DNA of 64,000 nt from Aliivibrio finisterrensis (GTDB taxonomy: Bacteria > Pseudomonadota > Gammaproteobacteria > Enterobacterales > Vibrionaceae). Each line of letters starts with the position of its first letter. Position 1 is the first letter of the stretch. The notes beneath the pieces were generated by a model. It worked only from the letters and a program-made list of their open reading frames with translations, made no database searches and was not told the origin of the DNA. Both the position numbers and the translations under genes were made by a program. Positions 10,133 through 18,530 of the stretch are shown here, piece by piece. The stretch spans positions 186,001 through 250,000 of the forward strand of contig NZ_WBVP01000004.1 in NCBI RefSeq assembly GCF_008933155.1, given 5' to 3'.

Positions 10133-10134
10133 TC

Positions 10135-11322
10135 ATGGATGCCATTACTATAAAAAACCTCGATGTGGTGTTTGGAAAAAAAACTGAGCAAGCGTTGGAA
10201 TTATTAGACCAAGGGAGAACTCGCCAAGAGATTATCGACGAAATAGGTCAAATTGTCGGTGTTGATAATGTCTCTCTTTCGGTTAAAGAAGGTGAGATTT
10301 GCGTTCTAATGGGATTATCAGGTTCAGGGAAATCAAGCCTGCTTCGCGCCGTTAACGGATTAAATGAAGTAAGCCGTGGTGAGTTAATGATTAAGAATGG
10401 CGACAAGCTTGTTGATATCGCTCAGTGTAATGAAGAAACCTTACGCCATTTACGCACTCAACGTGTTTCGATGGTTTTCCAAAACTTTGCATTAATGCCA
10501 TGGCTTACTGTGCTTGATAACGTCGCTTTTGGTTTAGAAATGCAAGGTATCGCAAAAAATGAACGCCGAGCAAAAGCACGTAAACAAATTGAAATGGTTG
10601 GCCTTGCTGAGTGGGAGGAAAAATACCCTCATGAACTGTCAGGAGGGATGCAACAACGTGTTGGTTTAGCCCGTGCGTTTACGATGGATACCGACATTCT
10701 ATTAATGGATGAACCATTTTCGGCTCTTGATCCTCTTATTCGTTCTCAACTTCAAGATGAACTTCTTCTATTACAAACAAAGCTAAATAAGACCATTTTA
10801 TTTGTTAGCCATGATTTAGATGAAGCGTTAAAAATTGGCAATAACATTGCGATCATGGAATCGGGTAAATTAATTCAACACGGTAAACCAGAAGACATCG
10901 TACTTAACCCAAAAACAGAATACGTGAAAGATTTTGTTGCCCACACAAATCCATTGAATGTATTAAAAGGCCGTTCATTAATGCAGCCTCTCGATTCACT
11001 TAAACAGGAAGATCAACGTTGGAAAATTTGTGATGCTAAAAATTTATGGGTTAACCAACACCCATCGACGTTGAGTATTGAAGGGCAACCTGAGCTTACT
11101 TTAGTTAAGTGGGAGCAGATAAATAATGATTTTTCTGCAATAAATCAAACAACATTAGTTATCGCAAGTCCTGAGATCGGCATGCGAGATGCCATTAAAT
11201 TGAAACAATTAAGTAATCACCCTATCTTACTTGTCGAAGACAATCAGTTAGTCGGTATTCTTGATAATAATGAGTTTTACAGCGCCCTTATTGGTGATTT
11301 TCAATTAAATAACGCCGCGTAA
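10135..11322 (+). CDS. choV: Choline ABC transporter ATP-binding protein
   Basis: ChoV energises choline uptake. The 395-residue protein has Walker A GLSGSGKSS (about residues 60-68), Q-loop VFQNFALMPW, signature LSGGMQQRVGLARA and Walker B ILLMDEPFSALD, followed by a C-terminal CBS-like region (HPILLVEDNQLVGILDNNEFY, about residues 363-383). CBS domains in ProV/OpuA relatives sense ionic strength, but this one is short and that role is not shown. It is the last gene of the operon and is followed by a strong terminator. Confidence 0.95.
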   Translation: MDAITIKNLDVVFGKKTEQALELLDQGRTRQEIIDEIGQIVGVDNVSLSVKEGEICVLMGLSGSGKSSLLRAVNGLNEVSRGELMIKNGDKLVDIAQCNEETLRHLRTQRVSMVFQNFALMPWLTVLDNVAFGLEMQGIAKNERRAKARKQIEMVGLAEWEEKYPHELSGGMQQRVGLARAFTMDTDILLMDEPFSALDPLIRSQLQDELLLLQTKLNKTILFVSHDLDEALKIGNNIAIMESGKLIQHGKPEDIVLNPKTEYVKDFVAHTNPLNVLKGRSLMQPLDSLKQEDQRWKICDAKNLWVNQHPSTLSIEGQPELTLVKWEQINNDFSAINQTTLVIASPEIGMRDAIKLKQLSNHPILLVEDNQLVGILDNNEFYSALIGDFQLNNAA

Positions 11323-11445
11323 AAATTCAGAGCATAGAAGATATCAATGTGTATCTAGTATCACCGCCTAAAGGCGTAGCCAAAGCGAGTTTATATAAGC
11401 CATTGGCCTACCATAGGCGAACTAGTGAGACTCTCTAATAAATTG

Positions 11446-11479
11446 AAAAGCCCAATATCAAATAATATTGGGCTTTTTT
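11446..11479 (+). terminator. Terminator of the bet-cho operon
   Basis: AAAAGCCCAATAT and ATATTGGGCTTTTTT form a hairpin with a T-run, 123 bases after choV. The A-run on the other strand could also end transcripts arriving from the converging cluster at 11523. Confidence 0.85.
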
Positions 11480-11522
11480 ACATCGGTGGTTTTATTATGA
11501 AAATCTAATTAAATTGCTTTTT

Positions 11523-12983
11523 TTAATCAATTAATACCAATGAATCTAAAATACCTTTGCCGCTGTGGATCCCACCTTCGTTTTCACTGGCAGGTTTACT
11601 GCGAATTAAATACCCTGCATAACCTTCAAATTCGGTCACTGGCTGACCCTTGTAATACGCTGTAAATAAGCCAATTTCACTCACTAAATCATCCACCATA
11701 GTTTGTTCACCATCACGAACGGCAATGGTTGGCGTATCACGCTCATGTGGATATAAGCGTTGCATTAACGCCCAAGCATCATATTCTTCTGGTGCTAAGT
11801 GATTTAATTTTTCCGCTATATCCTGACCAAAAATACAATGCCCACCACCTTCTCCTTGGTTTTTTAATACCCACTCATTTTGAATCGCTTCTGTTTCAAA
11901 CCATTTAATCGTTTCAACATTAATGGGTTTCATCTCTGCCAAAACACTCTTCACCAATTTTGCCTCTTCAAGGCTTAGACCCCACCGTGCATATTCGCTT
12001 TCTGGCATCATGGTTAATAGCATTTGCATTGTTTTACTGGTCGCTAATTGCTGACTGATGGTGGCATTCACGGCGACATGGTGCAGCTCGATAAACAGTC
12101 TAATTTGACTTAATGTATGGCAGCACACAGGCTCATTGAGTTCCGGTGCGAAATAATCTTCATATTGATAACCAGCTCTTAAATACACAACATCAATGGC
12201 ACCGACATTTTCTAATAGTAAGCGCTTATTTTCACCACTAGAAAGTTGAGTACTTAACTGCTCAAAGGTGCGTCTTACTGTGCGTATTCCTTGTTTCTGC
12301 AGTTCAACTTCAAGTAAATGTTGGTCATAAACGTTATCTTCATTCTTTTGAACCACCATTAAAAACGTAGGTTTACCTTGGTCAGAAAAATCCGTTTTAA
12401 TCGCTCTCGCAGTAGTTGCAATACCATAGGCCAATTGCTCTAAGCCATGATTATCCGCTGATACCGCTGAGCTGTCTTCAATCCATTGATTATAAGTATC
12501 AGGCCATTGATGTTTCATAAAAGAGTGGAACTCAGCTGCTCGCTGCCCAAACGGCCCCATCCCTGCTGCGATGCCATTAAATTCAATGACTTTTGCGCCG
12601 TGCTGACGGTCATCCATAAAATCAGTTCGCATCAATAATAATGGCTTACGCTCGGCAACTAGTTTATTACCGGCATCACCATGCAATTGTTGATGTCGTG
12701 ACATTAATAAACCAAAGAAAGGATCGGCTTTTGCCATATTACTTAATGACGTTTGTAGGAAATAATGATCTTCAGAGACATTATGAATAAGCTTAGTTAT
12801 CAATGGGGTCACTGCTAATAAATGATTATACACTTCGCGCTCAATACTCATTGGGGCGATACTAAATGGACAGTGTCGTGCTGTATTATCTGCTTGTCGA
12901 AAAGCCACACCGTGCATAATCGCCCACTCACAAGCGTCTTCAATAATTTGTTGAGAAACAAACGGTTTTTTTTCTGTATTCAT
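11523..12983 (-). CDS. Eukaryotic-type glutathione synthetase homologue
   Basis: This 486-residue protein resembles eukaryotic glutathione synthetase (human GSS, 474 residues) along its length, not bacterial GshB, which is unrelated in sequence. Seen: RTDFM near residue 120 (human RSDYM), IEFN for the Mg site, the pattern NEDNVYDQ (human EKERNIFDQ), YLRAGY (YFRDGY), the glycine-rich loop GEGGGHCIFG (REGGGNNLYG) and a C-terminal RSK...EGGIHSGKGILD (RTK...DGGVAAGVAVLD). The human gamma-glutamylcysteine loop ISAS reads IAAG here and the acceptor loop VA reads IH, so the acceptor may not be glycine. ATG 12983 is preferred over an upstream TTG. It is the last gene after gshA-type and ABC genes. 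Transfer from a eukaryote or another bacterium is possible but unproven. Confidence 0.85.
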   Translation of the reverse strand: MNTEKKPFVSQQIIEDACEWAIMHGVAFRQADNTARHCPFSIAPMSIEREVYNHLLAVTPLITKLIHNVSEDHYFLQTSLSNMAKADPFFGLLMSRHQQLHGDAGNKLVAERKPLLLMRTDFMDDRQHGAKVIEFNGIAAGMGPFGQRAAEFHSFMKHQWPDTYNQWIEDSSAVSADNHGLEQLAYGIATTARAIKTDFSDQGKPTFLMVVQKNEDNVYDQHLLEVELQKQGIRTVRRTFEQLSTQLSSGENKRLLLENVGAIDVVYLRAGYQYEDYFAPELNEPVCCHTLSQIRLFIELHHVAVNATISQQLATSKTMQMLLTMMPESEYARWGLSLEEAKLVKSVLAEMKPINVETIKWFETEAIQNEWVLKNQGEGGGHCIFGQDIAEKLNHLAPEEYDAWALMQRLYPHERDTPTIAVRDGEQTMVDDLVSEIGLFTAYYKGQPVTEFEGYAGYLIRSKPASENEGGIHSGKGILDSLVLID

Positions 12984-13016
12984 TTTAATTACTCTTAAAT
13001 TCAATAATTCAATAAT

Positions 13017-14472
13017 TCAAGCAACGGTAATGCTAGCTAAACCCAGCGTGCTGTTCTGATGTTCATCTTCTTCTTGTGCTTTTTGCGTTAAATATAACTC
13101 TCTATAATCACCCGCTTGCACTATAAGTTCATCATGAGTGCCACTTTGAACCACTTTTCCTTTGTTCATTACTAATATTTGGTCGGCATTTTTAATGGTT
13201 GATAATCGATGTGCGACCATAATGACTGTTTTCCCATCTCGAATATTTTCTAATGCCGCTTTTACTGTCTCTTCCGTCTCACTATCAATGTTAGCCGTTG
13301 CCTCATCTAAAAGAAAAATGCTTGGGTTATGTGATAAGGCACGAGCCAGAGCTAACAGTTGTCGCTCTCCTACAGAAAACGAACCACCACCGTGACCTGG
13401 GTGGTGATCATAGCCATCAGTAAGACGTTTAATAAAGTGATCAGAGTTAACTTGTTGCGCCGCTAACATCACTTTTTCGTCGTTTGGCCTATCATGAGAT
13501 AAGTTGATATTGTCTTTTATTGAACCACTAAAAATCGTTGGGTCTTGAGAAACCAGACCAAATAATTTACGTAATTGGACTTCAGGTAAAGATTCAATCG
13601 GCTGACCTCCAATAAAAATAGAGCCTTGTTGCTGTTGATGGAATCGCATCAATAAATTAATCACCGAGCTTTTGCCGCTGCCTGTATGACCAACTATCGC
13701 TGTAAACTGCCCACCTTTAGCGACAAAACTCACATCAGATAAGACCAAATTACCTTCGTCATAACTTAAATCAACATGACGAAACTCAATGTCATGCGGC
13801 GCTGAGATTTCAACATGTTCTTGTGGATAGCGATTCATTAATCCGTCCATTGATATTGCTGATCTGCTCTCGAATCCCATTAAACACTGGCATTGAGATT
13901 TTTCGATACAAATGCATTGTTGTCAGTAATATCGGGATCAATACCAAGCTCAATAGCATCAAGCGCCAATCCAAGATCGCTATCGCAATAAATATCGCAA
14001 TGATGCGTAAGCTGCCTTGAATGATCGTCGGTATCGTTGAAACAAACATATCACGCATCGATTCAGTATCATTGGTAATATAAGAAACCAATTTACCGGC
14101 AGATAATTTATCAAAGGTACTGATCGAGAAATTCAACACATGATTAAACAGCTGTTTTCTCACGTCATTAATCACCAACAAAGCACTATGACGAAATGAT
14201 ACGGCTTGCAAATACGTAAATAACGCCGAGATCACATAAAACAACATCACCAAACTAACAAGACCAATCAAGTATGGCCACTCAAACTGTTGCGGTACGA
14301 TTACCTCATCAAGGATAATCTTTGCTAGCCATGTAATCGCCATTTCAGCACTTATCGCTACCGTTAGCATCATAAAGGCGACAATAAAACGTGTTTTATG
14401 AGGTAAAGAATAGGCTAATAACCGCTTAAATAAAAAAACATCACTAGGCTGTTGTGCATTGTCTTCACGCAT
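13017..14472 (-). pseudogene. Half-ABC exporter subunit with internal deletion and frameshift
   Basis: The first frame (from ATG 14472) gives about 216 residues of an ABC-exporter membrane domain ending INGRINESLS. A second frame continues with MNRYPQEHVEI and a complete nucleotide-binding domain: Walker A GHTGSGKSS, signature FSVGE, Walker B IFLLDEATANID, H-loop AHRLSTI. Relatives such as MdlB have about 100 residues (TM5-TM6) between these points, so roughly 300 bases are missing and the frame has shifted near 13840. The ATG overlaps the stop of the upstream half-transporter, so the two once formed a heterodimer. Its ATP site residues are canonical, complementing the degenerate partner. Confidence 0.85.
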
Positions 14473-16246
14473 GAGATCCCCCTTCTGATTTTGACCCTTG
14501 AATATTCTCACTTGGGATATCTTCAATAACGGTATTTAGCTGACTTTGTCGTTGGTAAACCATTGAATACCAACCTTGATTGGCCAATAGATCATGATGT
14601 GACCCTTGCTCTTCAATTTGCCCTTCATTTAATACAAAGATCCGATCTGCTTCGATTAAATTAGGTAAACGTTGAGTTACTAATAACATGGTTTTATGAC
14701 TGTAATTTGCCTTTAGATTTCGACGAACAATCACTTCAGTTTTAATGTCTAACGCACTGAATGGATCATCCAACAACAGAATATCCGCATCAGATAGTAA
14801 AGCTCTCGCCAGTGTTAATCGCTGACGTTGCCCACCAGAAAGATTACTTCCTCCTTCTCGCAATTCAGTATTAAACCCATCAGGCATGGCATCAATTTCA
14901 CTTTTAATTCCCGCCATTTCTGCAACGTGTTTGATTTGCTCTTCTGTTGCATCCGGTTTAGCCAGTGCGATATTTTCAGCAATAGAGCCTGAAAAAAGAA
15001 ATGGCTTTTGTGGAACCCACGCCATTTTGCTGCGTAATGAATGAAACGTTAATGATTCAACAGAATGACCATCAATACTTATATTTGATGAGCTTTGTAA
15101 TTCGAATTGTCTTAGGATCAATTGTAATAAGGTACTCTTTCCACTGCCGGTTGGTCCGGTTATACCAACAAAGCCACCTTCAGCTACCCTCATATTAATG
15201 TGCTCTAATGCTCGGCGATTCGAGTTCTGGTAAGAAAATAAAGCGATATTAATATTCAGCGTTGCTTTCGCATCAGTTGGCAATGTAACGGCACCTTCTG
15301 CCACTTCTTCTTTTTCTGAAAAAAGTGCCTCTAAGCGTTTCCACGACGTATTGCCACGTTGGAAAACATTAAACTGCCAACCAAATTGTAGAAATGGTCC
15401 TAATAATTGCCCAAGGTATAACGTAAACGTAGTAAACAAACCCACCGAGATCTGTCCATGGCTAATTAACCACGCCCCATAAGCCAATGAAATTACAAAT
15501 GATAAGCCGTAAATTAACTGGATAGTTGGTGCAAAAGCGGCATCCACTTTCGCAACCGCTAAGTTAGCTTCCAATGTTTCATCAAGAGTTTTACCAAAGC
15601 GTTGTTCTTGTCTTTGCCCAATACCATGAGAGCGAACGGCACGAATACCAGAAACAGTTTCACGCGCTTCTTCATTTAAATGAGCAAAACTTGCTTGCGC
15701 ACGACCAAATGTTTTATGCAGATTAGTACCATAACGTTTAGTGATATAAACCAATAACGGAAACGGTAATAGTGCAACAGCAGTAAGCTCACCGCTTACA
15801 ATGAATATCATGCCAAAAATAACCGTCAAACCGGCGATAAAGGAATCGACTAAGGTCATAACCCCCATTCCTGTTGCCTCTTCAACCGCATTCAAATCAT
15901 TCGTGGCATGAGCCATTAAATCACCCGTACTTCGACGAGAATAAAATGACGGTGACAACCTTGAAAACTTTTTAAATAAGTCTCGACGCAGCACTTTCGC
16001 AATAGCAATAGAAGCCCCATACAATTGACTTTGCCACACATAGCGTAAGCCATACATTGCAATTGCAGAGAGAGCAATACCACCAATATGAATCAACAAA
16101 TATGACATGGTTAATTCGTTGGCACTGATGCTATCGATAATGCGCCCAATTAACCAAGAAGGCACCAAGCTTAATAAGGCCACCACTTGCAATGCGATAA
16201 TGGCAATAATGTATTGGCGAGAAAACATCTTGATGTAACCGCGCAA
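14465..16246 (-). CDS. Half-ABC exporter subunit with degenerate ATP site
   Basis: This 593-residue protein is a full ABC exporter half: six hydrophobic segments (about residues 10-300), then a nucleotide-binding domain with Walker A GPTGSGKST, signature LSGGQRQRLTLARAL and Walker B ILLLDDPFSALD. The catalytic Glu after Walker B is Asp and the H-loop His is Gln (VTQRL), the pattern of the degenerate subunit of heterodimeric exporters. It overlaps the next half-transporter by eight bases. It resembles MdlA and, more loosely, the CydDC thiol exporter. Between a gshA relic and a glutathione synthetase, export of a gamma-glutamyl thiol is a reasonable inference. It can hardly work if its partner is broken. 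Confidence 0.88.
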   Translation of the reverse strand: MRGYIKMFSRQYIIAIIALQVVALLSLVPSWLIGRIIDSISANELTMSYLLIHIGGIALSAIAMYGLRYVWQSQLYGASIAIAKVLRRDLFKKFSRLSPSFYSRRSTGDLMAHATNDLNAVEEATGMGVMTLVDSFIAGLTVIFGMIFIVSGELTAVALLPFPLLVYITKRYGTNLHKTFGRAQASFAHLNEEARETVSGIRAVRSHGIGQRQEQRFGKTLDETLEANLAVAKVDAAFAPTIQLIYGLSFVISLAYGAWLISHGQISVGLFTTFTLYLGQLLGPFLQFGWQFNVFQRGNTSWKRLEALFSEKEEVAEGAVTLPTDAKATLNINIALFSYQNSNRRALEHINMRVAEGGFVGITGPTGSGKSTLLQLILRQFELQSSSNISIDGHSVESLTFHSLRSKMAWVPQKPFLFSGSIAENIALAKPDATEEQIKHVAEMAGIKSEIDAMPDGFNTELREGGSNLSGGQRQRLTLARALLSDADILLLDDPFSALDIKTEVIVRRNLKANYSHKTMLLVTQRLPNLIEADRIFVLNEGQIEEQGSHHDLLANQGWYSMVYQRQSQLNTVIEDIPSENIQGSKSEGGSHA

Positions 16247-16268
16247 TTTTCACAAAATATTCATTAAA

Positions 16269-16897
16269 TTACACTACCGCCTCTTCTATCTCACAGTCGC
16301 ACTGTAAATGATTTTTTTCTTGAATAAACTCATCAAAACTCATGTCTTGTTGTGTCTCCATTTGTTGTTTAACTAAAGACTCCGTCACTAAACGAGTTAA
16401 ACTAGCCATTCCCTCTTCATTAATCTTAGTGTTTTGATGCTGTTTAAAATGCACTATTGAGAGTCTCTGTGTTGCTCGTTTATATGAGAGTTTCTCACCT
16501 TTCATCATTGCTAGCATTTGTGCTGATGGCGTTAAATTACTATCTACAAACTTAGTATGTTCACGTTTAATGCCTTGTTTATGCTCTTCTGTGGCAAATG
16601 AGTCGCAACAAAATGATGCAAAGAAGCCAACGAATCAAACGTCGCTTTTCTTTCTGTCATTGCTGGGGTAACTAACTCTAATTGTGCTTCTGCAAAATCA
16701 GTCGTTATGTAAGGGTGCGTTAACGCAGAACCCAACACTTCTGGATGAGATAAGTTTGAAATACGGCTTTCTGACGTAGTGCGGATCAACTCTCTTTCAA
16801 TTCCACGTCGAATGTCATGCAATGTACTTATGGCATTGTCGTTATTTAAAAAAGAAAGCACATTAGATTCTAGGTATTTCACATCTGTATTTTTCAT
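16269..16897 (-). pseudogene. gshA: Glutamate-cysteine ligase relic with large internal deletion
   Basis: The first 110 residues match the N-terminus of GshA: [40 protein letters not shown] (E. coli [28 protein letters not shown]). The frame then hits a stop at 16544. In another frame the sequence resumes as DSNLTPSAQMLAMM and ends with KQQMETQQDMSFDEFI, the C-terminus of GshA. About 310 residues of the catalytic core are missing, so the gene cannot encode a working enzyme. It lies 22 bases upstream of the ABC exporter. As it is a second, operon-embedded gshA, the normal gshA is presumably elsewhere on the chromosome. Confidence 0.85.
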
Positions 16898-17048
16898 TTT
16901 TGTTCTTCATAAAAATATTTTTAACAACTTGAAGACGCACAAATAGAGAAAAAGACGCAAAAAATTTAAATAAAATGAAAAAGAAAGAAAAGTAGATAAA
17001 CGGAAAATAATGACTCTACTTACCGTCTATTTTTAAAAGAAGGTGACG

Positions 17049-17594
17049 TTACTTTTGATCTGAGGAACAATTTGTCTTTTTAGGGGAATAGCCTGTTACA
17101 AGCCCACCGTCATTGATTTCAAAATCACAACAAGCCATTAAGTTTTCACGGAATTTAACACGACCGCGTTGAATTCGACTTTTTGCTCCTGACAGAGATA
17201 ACCCTAACTTATCAGCAATCTCTTGTTGAGGAACGCCTTCTAGCTCAGCTAAACACAAAGGAATGCGGTATTTATCAGGAAGTTCATCAATTAGTGGACG
17301 GATACATTCGGCCATCTCTTTTCGAGCTTCCTCTACCGTATCTTCATCTTCGGCGATTAAATCTTCCGGTAACTCATCATACGGCAACTTATCACGATAG
17401 AAATCCATGATGGTGTTGTAGGCTATTTTATATAACCATCCTTTCAAGCTACCTTGAGATTTTAATTGCTGCAAATTGCTGCTGGCTTTTATATACACAT
17501 CTTGAAGTATGTCATCTACCGCACTTGCATCATCCACTCGTTTATACACATAGCTACGCAATTGCGCCTTGTGATTTTGCCATTCTGACAGCAT
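17049..17594 (-). CDS. sigZ: SigZ-type RNA polymerase sigma factor
   Basis: This 181-residue protein has the ECF-like layout: region 2 with DDILQDVYIKASSNLQQL and GWLYKIAYNTIMDFYR (about residues 26-66), an acidic linker, and region 4 with LPDKYRIPLCLAELEGVPQQEIADKLGLSLSGAKSRIQRGR (about residues 108-148). The tail after region 4 starts with MACCDFEI and contains a later Cys, typical of the SigZ family, where a CCxFE...C tail could bind metal or sense redox state. No anti-sigma gene is adjacent. It lies 151 bases upstream of the gshA relic, in the same direction, and may have controlled that cluster. Confidence 0.85.
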   Translation of the reverse strand: MLSEWQNHKAQLRSYVYKRVDDASAVDDILQDVYIKASSNLQQLKSQGSLKGWLYKIAYNTIMDFYRDKLPYDELPEDLIAEDEDTVEEARKEMAECIRPLIDELPDKYRIPLCLAELEGVPQQEIADKLGLSLSGAKSRIQRGRVKFRENLMACCDFEINDGGLVTGYSPKKTNCSSDQK

Positions 17595-17715
17595 AAAAAC
17601 GGAACCTCAAATAAGTGAATATGTTTATCCACTAAAGGAAAAATCATATTTTAGAACTGATACAAAATAAAATATTTACCGATAGCTCATTGTAATCGAT
17701 AACGCTTTATATAGG

Positions 17716-17752
17716 AAAAAAGCCCAACATCAAAAATGATATTGAGCTTTTT
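17716..17752 (-). terminator. Terminator of the MgtE-type gene
   Basis: On the minus strand AAGCTCAATATCA and TGATGTTGGGCTTTTTT form a hairpin with a T-run, 52 bases after the transporter stop codon. Confidence 0.7.
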
Positions 17753-17803
17753 AATGTCTTAATCCATTCATCAATGAGCGAATATTTTTAAATAATAGAG
17801 TGG

Positions 17804-18433
17804 TTAGCCTATCTCTAATACCGCAGAAGCTATCGCAAAGTAAATCAATACCCCTGAAATATCGGCGATAGAGGTTATCATTGGGGCACTAGCAGAAGCG
17901 GGATCTAAATTGAGCTTATGTAAACCAAAAGGAAGTATCGTGCCAATTAAGCTACCGATAAGCACAATCGCTATCATGCTTAAGCCAACGACCATCGCTA
18001 TTTCATAGCCACCGCGATATAAACCTAAAAGGTAAACGGCAGCAGCCATACTCAAACCAAGCCCTAGAGCGACAAAGACTTCTCTGCCAAGCATTTTACC
18101 CCAGTCATTTGGTTTTACATCACCGGTAGCTAACGCTCGAACCATTAAGGTTGCAGATTGAGACCCGGCGTTACCACCGCTATCAATTAATAAAGGTAAG
18201 AAAAAAACCAACGCGACATAAGAGGTAATGATCTCTTCAAAGTAAGCGATACCTGCCCCTGAGAATACATTACCAAAAACAAGCAGTACTAACCAAAATA
18301 CGCGTTTCTTATAAAGCACGCCAATTGATGCATTTTTTATGCTGATATTACTATCTTCAACACCAGAACCTTTATGCATGTTGTCTGCTGTTTTAATATG
18401 TTCGGTGTCTGTTTTTTGTTGTACGAATTCCAT
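17804..18433 (-). CDS. MgtE membrane-domain-only divalent cation transporter
   Basis: The 209-residue product corresponds to the MgtE integral membrane domain alone, with about five membrane segments. FLPLLIDSGGNAGSQSATLMVRALATGDV (about residues 75-103) and LDPASASAPMITSIADISGVLIYF near the C-terminus are the MgtE pore and cytoplasmic-end signatures. The N-terminal MgtE_N and CBS domains that gate full-length MgtE by Mg2+ are absent. ATG 18433 has a GGAG site at the right distance and is preferred over GTG 18463. A small leader frame and two alternative hairpins precede it. The substrate (Mg2+, Co2+ or another ion) cannot be told from sequence. Confidence 0.85.
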   Translation of the reverse strand: MEFVQQKTDTEHIKTADNMHKGSGVEDSNISIKNASIGVLYKKRVFWLVLLVFGNVFSGAGIAYFEEIITSYVALVFFLPLLIDSGGNAGSQSATLMVRALATGDVKPNDWGKMLGREVFVALGLGLSMAAAVYLLGLYRGGYEIAMVVGLSMIAIVLIGSLIGTILPFGLHKLNLDPASASAPMITSIADISGVLIYFAIASAVLEIG

Positions 18434-18438
18434 AATAC

Positions 18439-18472
18439 GTCTCCAGATCTGAAGACATATCACCCTCAGATC
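18439..18472 (-). promoter_or_regulatory. Alternative hairpins before the MgtE-type gene
   Basis: Two mutually exclusive pairings are possible. The arm GATCTGA (18466-18472), just after the leader stop codon, pairs with TCAGATC (18446-18452). The latter also belongs to the near-perfect palindrome at 18439-18456, which contains the GGAGA ribosome-binding site. This is the layout of a translational attenuator; function is inferred. Confidence 0.45.
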
Positions 18473-18473
18473 A

Positions 18474-18530
18474 TCATGTAGAAAAAGAGTTAAACCACCA
18501 ACTTGGGGGTTCCTGTTTATTTGTGTTCAT
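18474..18530 (-). CDS. Candidate 18-residue leader peptide (MNTNKQEPPSWWFNSFST)
   Basis: A short frame with a strong ribosome-binding site (AAGGAAG, six bases before ATG) ends 40 bases upstream of the MgtE-type start. It contains Glu-Pro-Pro followed by Ser-Trp-Trp. Pro-Pro and acidic-Pro runs slow ribosomes, and the Mg2+ transporter gene mgtA of Salmonella and E. coli is controlled through a proline-rich leader peptide, MgtL. I recognise no homologue of this peptide, so coding is supported only by the ribosome-binding site, position and the following hairpins. Confidence 0.45.
   Translation of the reverse strand: MNTNKQEPPSWWFNSFST

Noticed and set aside
18434-18463. GTG start 30 bases upstream for the MgtE-type gene
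   Set aside because: ATG 18433 has a GGAG ribosome-binding site at the right distance, and the upstream residues lie within the hairpin region.
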